NCBI RefSeq assembly: GCF_030867145.1
Contig: NC_134434.1
Span: 2,542,001 to 2,606,000, forward strand
Origin: Opisthocomus hoazin
Taxonomy: Eukaryota; Chordata; Aves; Opisthocomiformes; Opisthocomidae
DNA: 64,000 bases
Direction of reading: 5' to 3'
Under the pieces are notes generated by a model, which was not told the DNA's origin, did not search any database, and saw only the letters and a program-made list of their open reading frames with translations. Shown piece by piece: positions 20,707-31,900 of the stretch (within the stretch, counting starts at the first letter, position 1; each line of letters starts with the position of its first letter). The position numbers were made by a program, and so were the translations under genes.

Positions 20707-21224
20707 ATGTTGTGTGTGCCCACCCCCCCCCCCCCCCCCCGCGATGCGGCCGCGCAGGGAGTCGCCTCCCTTCTTTGTTAGCAAGAGGCAGGGACGCACA
20801 CGCACACCGAGCAGCCCGGGGTGGGTCTCGGCAGCTCCCACGCCCCCCTCCCGCGGGCAGCTGCGGCAGGGCACGGCCGAGGCCTGCCATCTCCACCCCC
20901 CCCGGCGGCGCAGCTGACGAGCCGAGCCCGCTGTCCCCGGGTGGGCGCGGCCGCCGCCCCCCGCCCCGCTCGGGAAGCGGCGAAGAGGAACCGCAGACAC
21001 CCAGCCCCGACCCAGCCGGTGCCCGCGGCCCCAGACCCGTGTCCCGCCCCCCCCCTCGAGCTGCCCCAGGCAGCCCCCTCCGTGCCAGGCCGCGCCCCCC
21101 GGCCCTGAGGCGAGCGGCAGTAACGGCCCCGCCGCGACCGCCCTCAGCCCTGCCGGCCCCCGGCGGACCTGGAGCTGTTCCTGCCGCTGGGGTCCATGCC
21201 CGAAAACGTGGTCGTGGTGGTCAT
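11206..21224 (-). CDS. JPT1: JPT1 (HN1), Jupiter microtubule-associated homolog 1 (complete, five exons)
   Basis: Minus-strand coding exons are 21169-21224, 18181-18323, 17414-17511, 15470-15497 and 11206-11354. They total 474 nt and encode 157 residues (human about 154). The protein starts [19 protein letters not shown], continues [18 protein letters not shown] and [15 protein letters not shown], and ends [14 protein letters not shown]. It is a small disordered cytosolic and nuclear protein linked to microtubules, GSK3-beta/beta-catenin signalling and cell-cycle progression (family knowledge). No folded domain is visible. PPGG(G/K)S occurs near both ends (about residues 22-28 and 147-153). 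Exon 4 is a 28-nt micro-exon coding GGDGGGETS. The exon 1 donor reads CAG|gtccgc, unusually weak, but frame and homology fix it. Intron 4 (4.1 kb) holds an ancient LINE. The ATG sits in a CpG island. Confidence 0.94.
12270..13150 (-). mobile_element. ancient CR1/L3-like LINE fragment in JPT1 intron 4
   Basis: Read on the minus strand, 12881-12600 gives a decayed reverse transcriptase: [29 protein letters not shown], then [19 protein letters not shown]. These align with the CR1-clade motifs SxLGPVLFNxFINDL, FADDTKL and W...KFNxxKCKVMHLG. Flanking DNA (12290-12560 and 12900-13145) also resembles the ends of old amniote CR1/L3 copies, for example the plus-strand text gatattcagcattttgctgg and ctttgatgcaggattttatc. 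Many changes and no intact frame mark it as far older than the other CR1 copies. The exact subfamily and ends are uncertain. It is in the same orientation as JPT1. Confidence 0.7.
17582..17625 (+). repeat. G-quadruplex-prone G/T tract in JPT1 intron 2
   Basis: The run is GGGGGG-TTTT-GGGGGG-TTT-GGG-TGTTTTT-GGG-TTTTG on the plus strand, four G-runs with short loops. It lies 70-110 bases upstream of the acceptor of JPT1 exon 3, so the transcript carries the C/A-rich complement. Confidence 0.7.
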
Positions 21225-21850
21225 GGCGGCAATGGACGATGGGGAACGGGCTCCGTTGAGAGGCCAGCGGGGAGTGACGGTCCCGGGAACGGAGCAGCCT
21301 CCCCCTGCCTGCCCTGCCCTGCTGCTGCCGGTGACAATTGCAGCCGCCGCCCTCACCGGCCGCAGCTTTTATAAGCACTTTAAGGCCCGCCTCTCAGAGT
21401 CCTCCTCACTGGACGGTTCAAACCCAAGTCCAAGCTCTTATTCGACCGCGTCCTGCCACTCTGCCCTTTGGCCCGCCTCACCGTCTATCCTGAACCGCCT
21501 TGCCTCATTCGTAAAAGCTCATTGGTGAAGCAATACGTCTGCTCGGCGGTGATTGGCTACGCCTGGGCGGCGGCGCCTTTTGTTGATGATTGGCGGGAGA
21601 CCTGTCGCTCCTACCAGGCGAGCCGCGATTGGCTTAAGCAGGCGTGAGGCGAGACAAAAGTCTCGGTGCGGTTCCCCGCTGCGGGGCCGAGGGCCGCGCT
21701 GTGAGGGCACCCCCGTCCCCAAATCAACCTCCCCGAGACATCGCCTCAGCGCCACCGGCCACCAGCGCCCAGCCCGGGCCCCGCTCCCTCGCTGCGGGGA
21801 GGTGGCTCCCGCCTCGAAGCCCCCTCAGAGCGTGTCATGGCGCGATCCCC
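20370..21850 (-). promoter_or_regulatory. CpG island of JPT1 with TATA, CHR-like and CCAAT elements
   Basis: The island spans the start of intron 1, exon 1 (ATG at 21222-21224) and the upstream region. Read on the minus strand, TATAAA is at 21368-21373, TTTGAA (cell-cycle homology region type) at 21417-21422, and four CCAAT boxes (ATTGG on plus) at 21521, 21552, 21589 and 21628. The CCAAT spacing is 31, 37 and 39 bp. Such CCAAT arrays bound by NF-Y, and a CHR element, are typical of G2/M genes; the assignment here is inference. Confidence 0.7.
20673..20740. repeat. G32 homopolymer, 18-nt spacer, C18 homopolymer
   Basis: Thirty-two consecutive G (20673-20704), then 18 mixed bases, then eighteen consecutive C (20723-20740). 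The two runs are complementary and could form a hairpin; the G run could form quadruplexes. It lies in JPT1 intron 1 within the CpG island. Run lengths in assemblies are often unreliable here. Confidence 0.85.
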
Positions 21851-24800
21851 ATACGCACGGATGAGCCGCAGAGGCCGCCCGGGTGCGGGAGGTGCCTGCA
21901 CGAGGCCGCTGTCGCATCAAGAGTTCGGCTCCATGGAGGATGGCGACACAGCCAACGTCCCGCGGACACGCAGGCCTGGCGCGAGGCACCGTCACCTCAA
22001 CGCCCACGGTGCGATAGAATTATTTTCAATATGCGGATTATCCCCTTAAAATCAGGCAGGTCCCGGAATGTGGAGTACGAAGCCCGCCAATGCCACCCAC
22101 TCGCGTCTCCTGCCGAGCGCCGGCACAGAACGCTCACAGCGCACCGGTCGCCCACCAGACGCCGGCTGCAGACCCTCCTGTCAAACCCACCTTCGCTGCG
22201 GTGACTGGCAGCCCCCAGACCCCTCCGCAGCTCTCAGCCCCGCAGACGCTTCCTCGCCCACCGCAACTTTTACTCCAAAATTAATGCATTGGGACCTCCC
22301 GCCACAAAGGTTATTTTAATTAGGCATAAAGGAGGGAGAAGAGGGAAGAAAACCCCCATCTGCTCTGTCTGTCCCTCCCAGTTTGCACTAATAACAGCCC
22401 TTAATACCCCCAAACCATTTTTCTCTAGGAAGTATTTCTTTCTGGTTTGAAAAACACAAGCTTTGCTCCTGCTGCTTCACTCTGCGTACACGCGAGGTGT
22501 TGAGTGTCTGAATTAGCACCAGCCTTAACATTAACACAACTCGAGAAAGAGCCGAACTGCTAAAACTACACAAACAGGGCCACGGAATTTTATCTTTTCT
22601 AATCTAAGATCTATAAAAATGTCTCTTTTTTTAAAAAAAGCCCCAACTATTCTTTAGGTCCCCAGGGAATTCTGTCATCACAGCTTTCTAGAGGCAGATT
22701 AAAGGGAAATTTTAAGTAACATGACACAGTTGTTTTAATTCTATTATCCCTTAGGCTTGGGCATTAAGAAGGCAGATGCTACCTACTCGCATACAGGTAA
22801 GCACCTGCTCTCTCAGGAACTTGCAGAAGTATTTTGTCATTTAAACGCTTTTTATTCAAACTCACACGATTTGACTCTTAAATTTGTACCCTTGAGACAC
22901 AACAGAGCTATTTTTTAAAGTCAAGATGAAGAAAAACCCGCTCCCTCTGACAAAGCCAGTTTTAACACGCAGCTTTAAAAACCTAAAGCTTCAGGGACCC
23001 CACTGATCTCTCAGACAGTCCTGACTGCAAGACAGTCTTTAAATAAAAGCTGCTTTGCTGATTATTTACCCAGAACAAGATCAAGCGGGTTATGAAGATG
23101 GCTACAGGGACTGGGCTTACCATCCTTCCCAGGATGATGACATTTGGCCAGAACAATTCTCAGCAGCTGTTTGAAAAACTCAAGACACAAAACAGTTCCA
23201 CCTGTTGTTGAAATTCAACCAGCAATGAATGCAGAAAGCATCTGGAAGTCTGACCAAGACTCCAGCAAATGCAAGGGTTAGGCAAGGAGAGATACCATTG
23301 GCTTGAGAAAAGCCTCGCCTTGGTCATCCTCCCGTGACCGAGGGTTCTTCTTCACGTCAGTCTCTACTACTTACAGCACAAGGAGCGTTCTTTTTTTATT
23401 CCAAGCACATCATACAAAAAAAGAGCTTTTGACTTGTCTTTCTTCCCCCAGTTCATTCACAGCTGAAGGTAAAAAGTAAGCTAATAAATAATCCTTGTTA
23501 CAGCTGGATTTCCAGCTTTCAAAGACTTTTGCATCTGAAGCGATACATGGTGGAAGCTCAGTGGAAGACCGATACCCTACAGACTCAACCGTTTGTTCTC
23601 CCAGACGCCGTGGTTTGCAAGAGTTGCAAAAGTTGCTTTGGTGCCTCTCCACATCTGCAGGTGAAGGAGGCTTGAATCGCAGTGTCCAGACTCCTTCTCC
23701 AGGCAGCAGAGGTGGTGTTCTGACCAACACAAAAACCAGAGCGGCCAGCTCACGCTGCTGTTCTTGTATGGACACGCAGCACTGCCTAGGCAGGTAGCAT
23801 ACTCCAGAGCATTGCTCCTTAGCAGAAGAGACAACCATCACTGGAAGGGGGAGTCAGTCTCCTGACAGCGTCCTCAAAGAGCTCCTTTCGTTCCACTTTT
23901 GTCTTGTCCAAGTTTGCTTGAACCGTGAAGTTTTCTTAATCAAGTGATACTTCACGAGCCCTTATGGGCACCAGATGTGCTTTAACGAGACCTATGGACT
24001 GGATGGCAAAAGGGAGGAGGGGACCTAAGCCACCAAAACCAGCACAAAATTCATCACAAAGGGTGTCCTTTGCATCCACCTGCCCCTAGAGAATATTCCT
24101 CTCCTAAGGAACAACAATCTCTTTACTGTTCATTTGGGCCTCCACAACCTTAGTCTTCCCCCAGGGCTCCAAAGTCATCCTTGTATCAGGGATAACCATC
24201 AAAACCGACCATTCTTCACGCAGTCCCCACTCCCTCGCCAACTCACACACTTCCGCTGCCTTTCTACAGCTCCCCGCTGGCCCTCACTGCTACTGGGACC
24301 TCGCCGACCGCGAGCTGCTGCTTTCATAGCACCACCAGAGCAAAACTCTTCCCCTCTAAGGGATCCAAACCATGTCATAAATACCAGCTGGACCTCCCAG
24401 TATCTCCATGCCAGAGTAAGACTGTCAGTCCCACACTGCTAGTGAAGAAACCAGAAAAACTCTGTAATTAAGCATCTTGAAGGCCAACCACAAATTGCAA
24501 ACAGGGATCAAATTCCAGCCTTCCATCTCCTATTTATCCTGACACTCCGACATCCTAAGCACCAGGGACAAGTGCCATACTACCAATTCATTCTGACACC
24601 ACGTACAAAAAAAGCAAGATAAATTAGGGGAGTCAATTATGTGCTACCAGAACACATTCCGTCTGGCAACTGGTTAACAGCCAGAGTGAACAAACCTCAA
24701 TAATCCAGACAATGAAATGTATTAATTACAGTTACAGTAGTAATACAATTAAGAATAATTCAAGTTATTTAAAAGCTTTTAGATTGTCTTTTAGGTACTC

Positions 24801-27800
24801 CACAACAGCCCATCGCACCAGCTTATACAAGCATACTGGACACGATCTAAAAGTGTAATAAAAATCCTTCAATTTATTGTTCACTTAATAGAGGATGATG
24901 AAAGAAGCATTTAGTTTTTCATTTTTAGCTTTGAAAACAACTTGCCGTTCCTTAGAAATTCAATCCAACTGGCTGAAGCACAGAAAGTATTATTTCTTTA
25001 AGCCAGTCACATTACACCTTTTCATTAATGTTGCAGTAAGCCACAACAGAACCAGTACCCAACAGACAAAACCAGAGCACGCACACGACACTGTCTGCCA
25101 GGAGTAATGAAGTGCAGGTACTAGGAAGGAATATTCTTGCAAGAAAATAATCTGGCTTTAACCATAACCTCTGCAGAGATGCTGTATCTGCTTTGATGCT
25201 GTAGTTATCTTGCAGCAGCAATTATCTTCGTACTACTTTGGGATTTTTCCTCTGTTGAGAACACCTCCGTACACCAGCACAAGAACCTCTCTCACATTAC
25301 CACTTGGAGTATTTCCTTACACTCCTGATGGCTTAGCATATTCCACGTCCGAACAGCCTTGCAGTCCCAGAATCCCTCCTGAACCAGCACCTCAGGCCAC
25401 TCAGTACCAATCCTCAGCAGAGCCCTATTAAATGGCTATTACTCCCACTGTGCAAATGAACTATGGCTCTGATTTTCAGGTGCTAACTACAGGTCCCACC
25501 AAAAACAGCTGTGCTTTCGACCTGCCATTTCCCTCCCCTCCGTACATGAATAAAAATGCCTTACTTTAGGTGCCTGAAACAAACAATTTTGGTTACATTT
25601 TTTTAAATAACTGGTAGTGTCCATTCCACAACTGAAACTGAAGCTGTCTGAGTGACTGAAGACCCAGCACACGCTAAAGGCAAGGTCTTCTCAGCCACAA
25701 GAACTCGCTGGAGCGTTGTATCCAATTACGACTTGCTCTATTCTTGCTCATTCAAAAACCATGAGAGGAATATTAACTAAATTGCATGGTAATCACTTTA
25801 GAAGACATTATTCGAAAATTGTGGGTAATAATGTAATTTGCCCAGGCTCTTGAAAGATCTCAGGTGTTTAACAAACATGAAAAACTTACCTCCCAACTAG
25901 TGTGGCAAGACCTCTTTGCCCAGTTTTCCTTTATCCTCCGACACGTGGACTTCTAGTAGTCCCTTAGGCCACCAGCATAAACAGAAGAACTGCTACAAAC
26001 CAAGCCCAGCCAAACAGCTAAGGGAACTCCAGACAATCTGATCCACATTGTTTGCATCCCTGTACTCCACACCACTTCCAAATCATGCCCCCCAGCAGCA
26101 GCCGTCTTGGTGAAGACGTAGGCACAGTAAGACCACTTCGGTCCCAGCAAACAGGAATCAACAGGTAAATTCTCTACGCAGCAGAGGAGCAGTACCGACA
26201 AGCACCAAGTTCTGTCATAAGAAGTATTTGCAATACCATACAAGAAGAGTTCTAAAAAAAATGTGGTTTTTTTTTAAAAATAGGTTAGTCCTTCCGCATT
26301 GTTGTGGACACAAACATGTATCAGAATGCACCAGCCCACTTAACAGGTTGCTAGACTAATCGAAATTAAATGTCTGAGGGTCTCAAGGAACTAAATCACT
26401 TAAGTTCTTTGAGACAGTTTCTTGATTTTTATCTAATTAAGGAAACATCTCTCATAAAAGACCATTTTATCAGTTTTTGATTGCAGTCACCATCTTACAT
26501 AGCCACCATTCAGCACTGGTAGAAGATTCAGAAATATGAGGCGCAAACTCAGGTGAACAGCAGAGAGATGCGACAAATGGAGTGGAGAAGTTCAGGTGAA
26601 TCCTGCACATACGCTGATGACAGATGAAGTACCACTCTACTAATTCAGGAAATTAAGACATTGTTTTTGAAAGCATGCTGTTCAGTACCTGTCACTTGAC
26701 TTCTATTGCCTCAGGAAAGAAAAAGTAGCAGGCAAGATACAACAGGGAGTTTTGAGCTTCACGGCCTTAAGCTGGTCTGAAAAAAAAACTGTATTAGAGG
26801 AGACCTCACCCTTTCTTCAGCAACTAAAGCAAGTCCAAACATCTTTTTTGGCCAAACAAGATAAAGTCAGCTTTCTCCTGGGAGAAGTCTTGGCATGACA
26901 TCAAGTTGAAAGAATTTTATACACTGTTATCAGCAGTCTAGCCAGGTTAAAAGCCAGAGATTCTAAAGCCAAAGAGCAATGTATTCCACACCCAACCTAT
27001 GAAAGGGGTTGAAATACATTCCCACCATGACCACCCATTTATTTTTTTTCCCCAAGTAAGTTTTTTTCCAGACCTTTCTGAGTTTGGATATGAAAACACT
27101 TGCTCACAAGAGGGAATTCCAACTTTGCGATATACCACAGAAGTGTACAAGATACACACCAGAACAAAACATAATCTGCTTAGCAGTAGAATTTCCTGCA
27201 ATTAAAACCACAGCACACAGTAGCCTACACTCTTCAGCTACATAGTCAAAAGCAACGGCAACAACAGATGCTATTTTTTTCTTATCTCCATTAGAGGTAA
27301 TTAATGTAATACCAAATGTGTTACAATCATGACAGAAGTCAAACAGATCATCTTCCATTAGCTAAACGCACAGACCCATCACTTTAACTTTGTGGCACAG
27401 AACTTCTAGGTCCAGCAGGCACAGGTCTAGCATGTAATAACCACTTCTTGAATTAACTATTACAAAAACTACCCACCAAAAAGTTAGCTCTGCTAACAAG
27501 TCACTACCTCAAAGAGCAGTAACTTACTGCAAACACTACAAAGTATTAGGACATTCCTAGGACATCAGCGAACACTTTGGAGCTGCTGAGTAGGCAGGTA
27601 TATAATCCTTCATGAATGCCCATGGATTTCACCACAACCTCTAAACTTCCCCATGAGAAAATTCCAGAACAGCCTTCTGGAAAAGACTCATGACAAACAT
27701 CACTGTCACTACCTCCCCTTCAGTACTTCGAGCCTCTTCCCCTTTACCACAATGGTACAGCAGAGCTTGGAATCTACACCACCATAGCTAAATACACCCC

Positions 27801-28330
27801 AAAACAGAACTCAGGTTTTTATTTTTGCTTTACATTTCCAAGTATCTCCCATTTGATACCACGGTAAACTGAATGGTTACCAAAATACTTTGCTCTTTTT
27901 AACTTAATGGTTACATCAACAAGCATTCAAACACAGAGTTTGGAATAAGCTACTGTGACAACAACATTGATGTTTCTGTTGAAGACTGACAAAAAGAGCT
28001 CAACCCAAAGGCATTGGTAAGTAGTCCAGTACTTCGCAGTTTGCCTAATCAAGCATTTTTGGCTTAGCAGAAGGTACACCAAAACAAACAAACAATCAAA
28101 AGAAGACAAAACTGACTTCTATTTCCAGTTCAACTACTGACTGACTGAGAGGTCTGATGGAAGCCTTTCACTTCCAACAGTCCTCTGACTGTAAAAGGAG
28201 GATTACACTTACTTACTGCACAGAAAGCTGAGAACGGAGAAGCATACAGAGCTGCAGAGAAAGAAATACAAGTGCTGAGTACTATTACTCCACAGAAAAA
28301 AAAAAAAAAAGAAAACTGGTTATTTTAAAC
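21850..28330. other. intergenic gap between JPT1 promoter and SUMO2 3' end
   Basis: About 6.5 kb of AT-leaning sequence with no recognised exon, transposable element or RNA gene. The longest open frame (23410-23841, minus, 143 codons) has no recognised motif. Regulatory elements of JPT1 may lie here but none can be called. Confidence 0.5.
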
Positions 28331-28336
28331 AAGAAG

Positions 28337-28342
28337 TTTATT
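28337..28342 (-). terminator. candidate SUMO2 polyadenylation signal
   Basis: TTTATT on plus, AATAAA on minus, about 580 bases past the SUMO2 stop. It is the first perfect hexamer found downstream of the stop, and the distance fits the long SUMO2 3' UTR known in vertebrates. Confidence 0.5.
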
Positions 28343-28920
28343 TAAACAACAAGACGCTTTACTTGAAGGGAAAACTATCTAGAATTTTTTTTTTTTTTTT
28401 TAGAGTAATTTACCCCTACTTAGACAGAGATTGCTCTACATGTAACAGCTACGTACAAAAAAGTTATAAAATTGTCCTTGGTTTTACAATGATAAAAGAA
28501 AAACATTGAAATTATCCAATCAAACAAGGTATGTAAGGTTTTTGAACAGTGAGAGCAAAATAACTTACTGGAATATAAAGATAAAAGTAGAAGGAGCATG
28601 CCACTAACGGAGAAAGGGGCATTTTCACAGAAACAGTTTGTTTTCCCACCCCACCTCCATTAAATGTTGATCAAAACATACCATTGGCCATTTAGTTAAA
28701 AAAAATATGCATTATGTCTGTGCACATACACCAGTTACTTTATGTACAATAGAAGGAATAAGAAAAAAATCAGAGAGAGAAGAGAGAAAACTATACTGCA
28801 GTAGTCAGGATGTGGCTGAACCAAGTCTCATTTTTCTAATTGTGAATGTGTCGCCTGTGGGAGCACAGTTCTGGAGAAGAAAGTAGCAGGTTCTTTTTTT
28901 GTGTGGTTGGGTTTTTTTTT

Positions 28921-31900
28921 TTAGTAAACTCCTCCTGTTTGCTGCTGGAACACATCAATTGTATCTTCATCCTCCATTTCCAACTACAGCAGAAAAAAGA
29001 AAAAAGGCTTTCAACTCTTCTCAGATCTCTACTACAGGCTGGGTTGTTCTGACATCTCCTATCTTCGTTCATTTTTATGCAACTTAACCAGACCAGCCCC
29101 ACTCCCCACCACAACTCTGCACATTTAATCTACTTCACCGTAACTCAAAAGCAAAGAAAATACATGGAAAAAAAAAAGTGCCAGTTGGTAATTGTTGTCC
29201 TAGAATGAATTCTAGTATGTAACGTCAGGGTGCATTGTATGATTCCTGTGGAAAAGACTGACATTGGTAATATTTAACTCTGTTGCCTACTTTGCCATTG
29301 CATCTTCTTTCTCCTATTTACTTCCTCAGTTTACCTTAGAACACTGCCACAATTCCACTTTGCTGCTGCTGTTCAAACGTGCAAATGGCTTCAGCTACAG
29401 CACTAAAGAAAGCAGACTACAATTAAGGCCCCTAGCCCAACCAGGCAAAAATCGAGCATCGGCAAGCACAAAAAAAAAATTATGAACACCTTACATTGTC
29501 AACGATGTAACAAACTGCCAGTGAGGAACAGCAATACTCCATTAACATAATTTTCTTTTTTCACAGTAACTTTTACAGTTGATATTCCTGGGATGTTAGT
29601 GTTACCTATTGAAAAAATCTGTACCAAGACTGAAGGAGCTGCTATAACTAATGTAAGTTATATTTCTAAACAGTGTCCATTTCTGCTCCAGGAAATCAAA
29701 CTGGTCTATGGCATTTACCGCAGCTATAAATAGACTGGTCCTTAGCTTCAGCGTAACATGGATGGAGAGCACAGCACCCTGTTGACTCAGTTATCAGTAT
29801 TCTAAGTTAAAAAGTTCCATAGATCATGGCTGTAAGAGGCACATTCTTTGGACAACTGCTTAGAAAATACAGATCTACTATAAACCTTCTAAAAACAGGA
29901 ATCCCTTATTTCCTAAGAAGTGGTTCTGAAAAGCATATAAAACTGTATCACTTGGAAAGGCTCATCAAACACAGCTATGTGGAGCAGTACAGAAAAATAC
30001 TCCAGTCACAGTAACCCATTCTGTTCTTGGATCTGCCTTCATTTTAACCAATTACTAACAGACAACCCAAACGTCACAGTATTCAATAATTTTATAAAGC
30101 TGAAATAGAGCTTCAAATTACAACAGAAAATTACTTTCATATTACAAATGCAAGTTTGTGAACAGGATCTCTGATAACATCCTGGCCATTTTCTACAAAA
30201 AGATAAAGCAAATCCTTCAGGAAAAACTCAATTCTTAACTTACCGATTCTTATCTCAGAGGCGTGAGTCAATAAAGTAACAGTTTTACAAGATTCACCCT
30301 CTCTACACTGCACTTAATTTTCTTATTTTACTACTACAGTGATATAGACTTATTATTCAAAACACTTAAGAAGTCTTGCATTTCATTTCCAATAATTCCA
30401 AACTAGTTATACCAAAATAATAGTAAAAAAAGATCACTTTCTACCACTATTATATACAATTACACAAGTATTTTATATGAAACACCTCGATCAATGCCTG
30501 CAGCAAATTTCAAATACAGTTCTTTTGTCTTGCTTCTGTTGTTTACCTGTGCAGGTGTGTCTGTTTCATTAATTGGCTGCCCATCGAACCGGAATCTGAT
30601 TTGCCTCATTGACAACCCCTGGACAGAGAGAAGTAACACAAAGGGAAGTAAGTCTGGTGTAAAAGTACTCACTAGTTTTCTCTTGAACTTGTCACTGGAA
30701 CTGCAGCATGATTATTAACAGCCACCGTTCATAGTGCCCGATGTAGTTTTCATACTCCCCTCGTGCACTGACTTCCAGGCATTTCACTACAAATCGCTGC
30801 AATCTGTTTTGTATTAAAAATTGCATTGTGTCCAGTAACTAAGAGAAGCAACAGTGCCTCCACTGACAGTAAGTTAAAATAAAACCATTTCTAGTACACA
30901 AGTCTCACCCCAAAGGCCAGGATTTTTACACTGCTTTTTAATAAAAGTTCCCTTAAAAATTAGATGCAACACTTTGGGTAACAAACGTCAAACAGCAATA
31001 TTCAACACTCCTTTCTGATCTCCCCCAAAAGCAAAGTTTTTCTGAAATATTTTTTCCAGAAATGCAACTACCATCTGTTAGTCTGCAGCAGCAACTTACT
31101 GACCTTGAATTCCTATTAACAAGAAACCAATGGATCTAAGTTTTTCCCTGCACAGCTGGAACTGTCAAAAAAAAAAAAAAAAAAAACAAAAAAACCCTAC
31201 TTCCAGAAACTACTGAAAAAGTATTTCAAACTAGCAATTTCTACCACACAATAGTCATTTTGCTGACCTCTTCCATCCCCCAGAAGACTACTTCTCATTC
31301 TCACTCAAGCCAACAGATTGAAAGAGATAACCAAGAACTACAGTCCCTTCTTCTAATAGCATAAGCTTCAAATTCACAACTTAGTTTTCAAAAAATATCC
31401 TACAGCACACTACATTCTGCAAAGGAAGATGAATGAAGTTTGAGGATACCAGAACCAAGAACCTCAGTGTCTTACTTCTTTCCCAGTTCTATCTACTCTC
31501 TCTACGAAGTATCTGAAAATACAAGAAGTCTAGTTGGTTTTGAAGTAAATCCAATAGATTGCATGGTGCTGCTTTGGAACTTCTGAATTAGAAAAGAAGC
31601 CTTCATTTAGCCATGCAAGAGTAGATATAACACACAAAAGAAAACATAGCCACTATTTTTGAAAAGTTGGTTTGTCAGGAAAACCACCTTAATAAAAAAT
31701 ACGAGCAAACTTTTTGGTAATAATTTATAGTTCACAGCAAAATGCCTTCTCTAGTGTGACTAAGATTCTGCAGTGCTCACTCAGAACATCATTCTGTTTA
31801 AGAAAACCATGTGGCTAAGTGTCATGGCAGCAACACCTTTTTTCACAGTAACACCCGGTTTGAGCCTTTTTCTCAGACATGGCGTTTCTTAAAATATAGT

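Noticed and set aside
20059-21378. Several long frames on both strands around JPT1 exon 1
   Set aside because: They read through the G32 and C18 homopolymers and CpG-rich DNA, giving polyglycine or polyproline, so they are not plausible proteins.
23410-23841. 143-codon minus-strand open frame in the JPT1-SUMO2 gap
   Set aside because: No recognised domain, no clear splice partners or promoter, and its length is within what chance gives in a window of this size.
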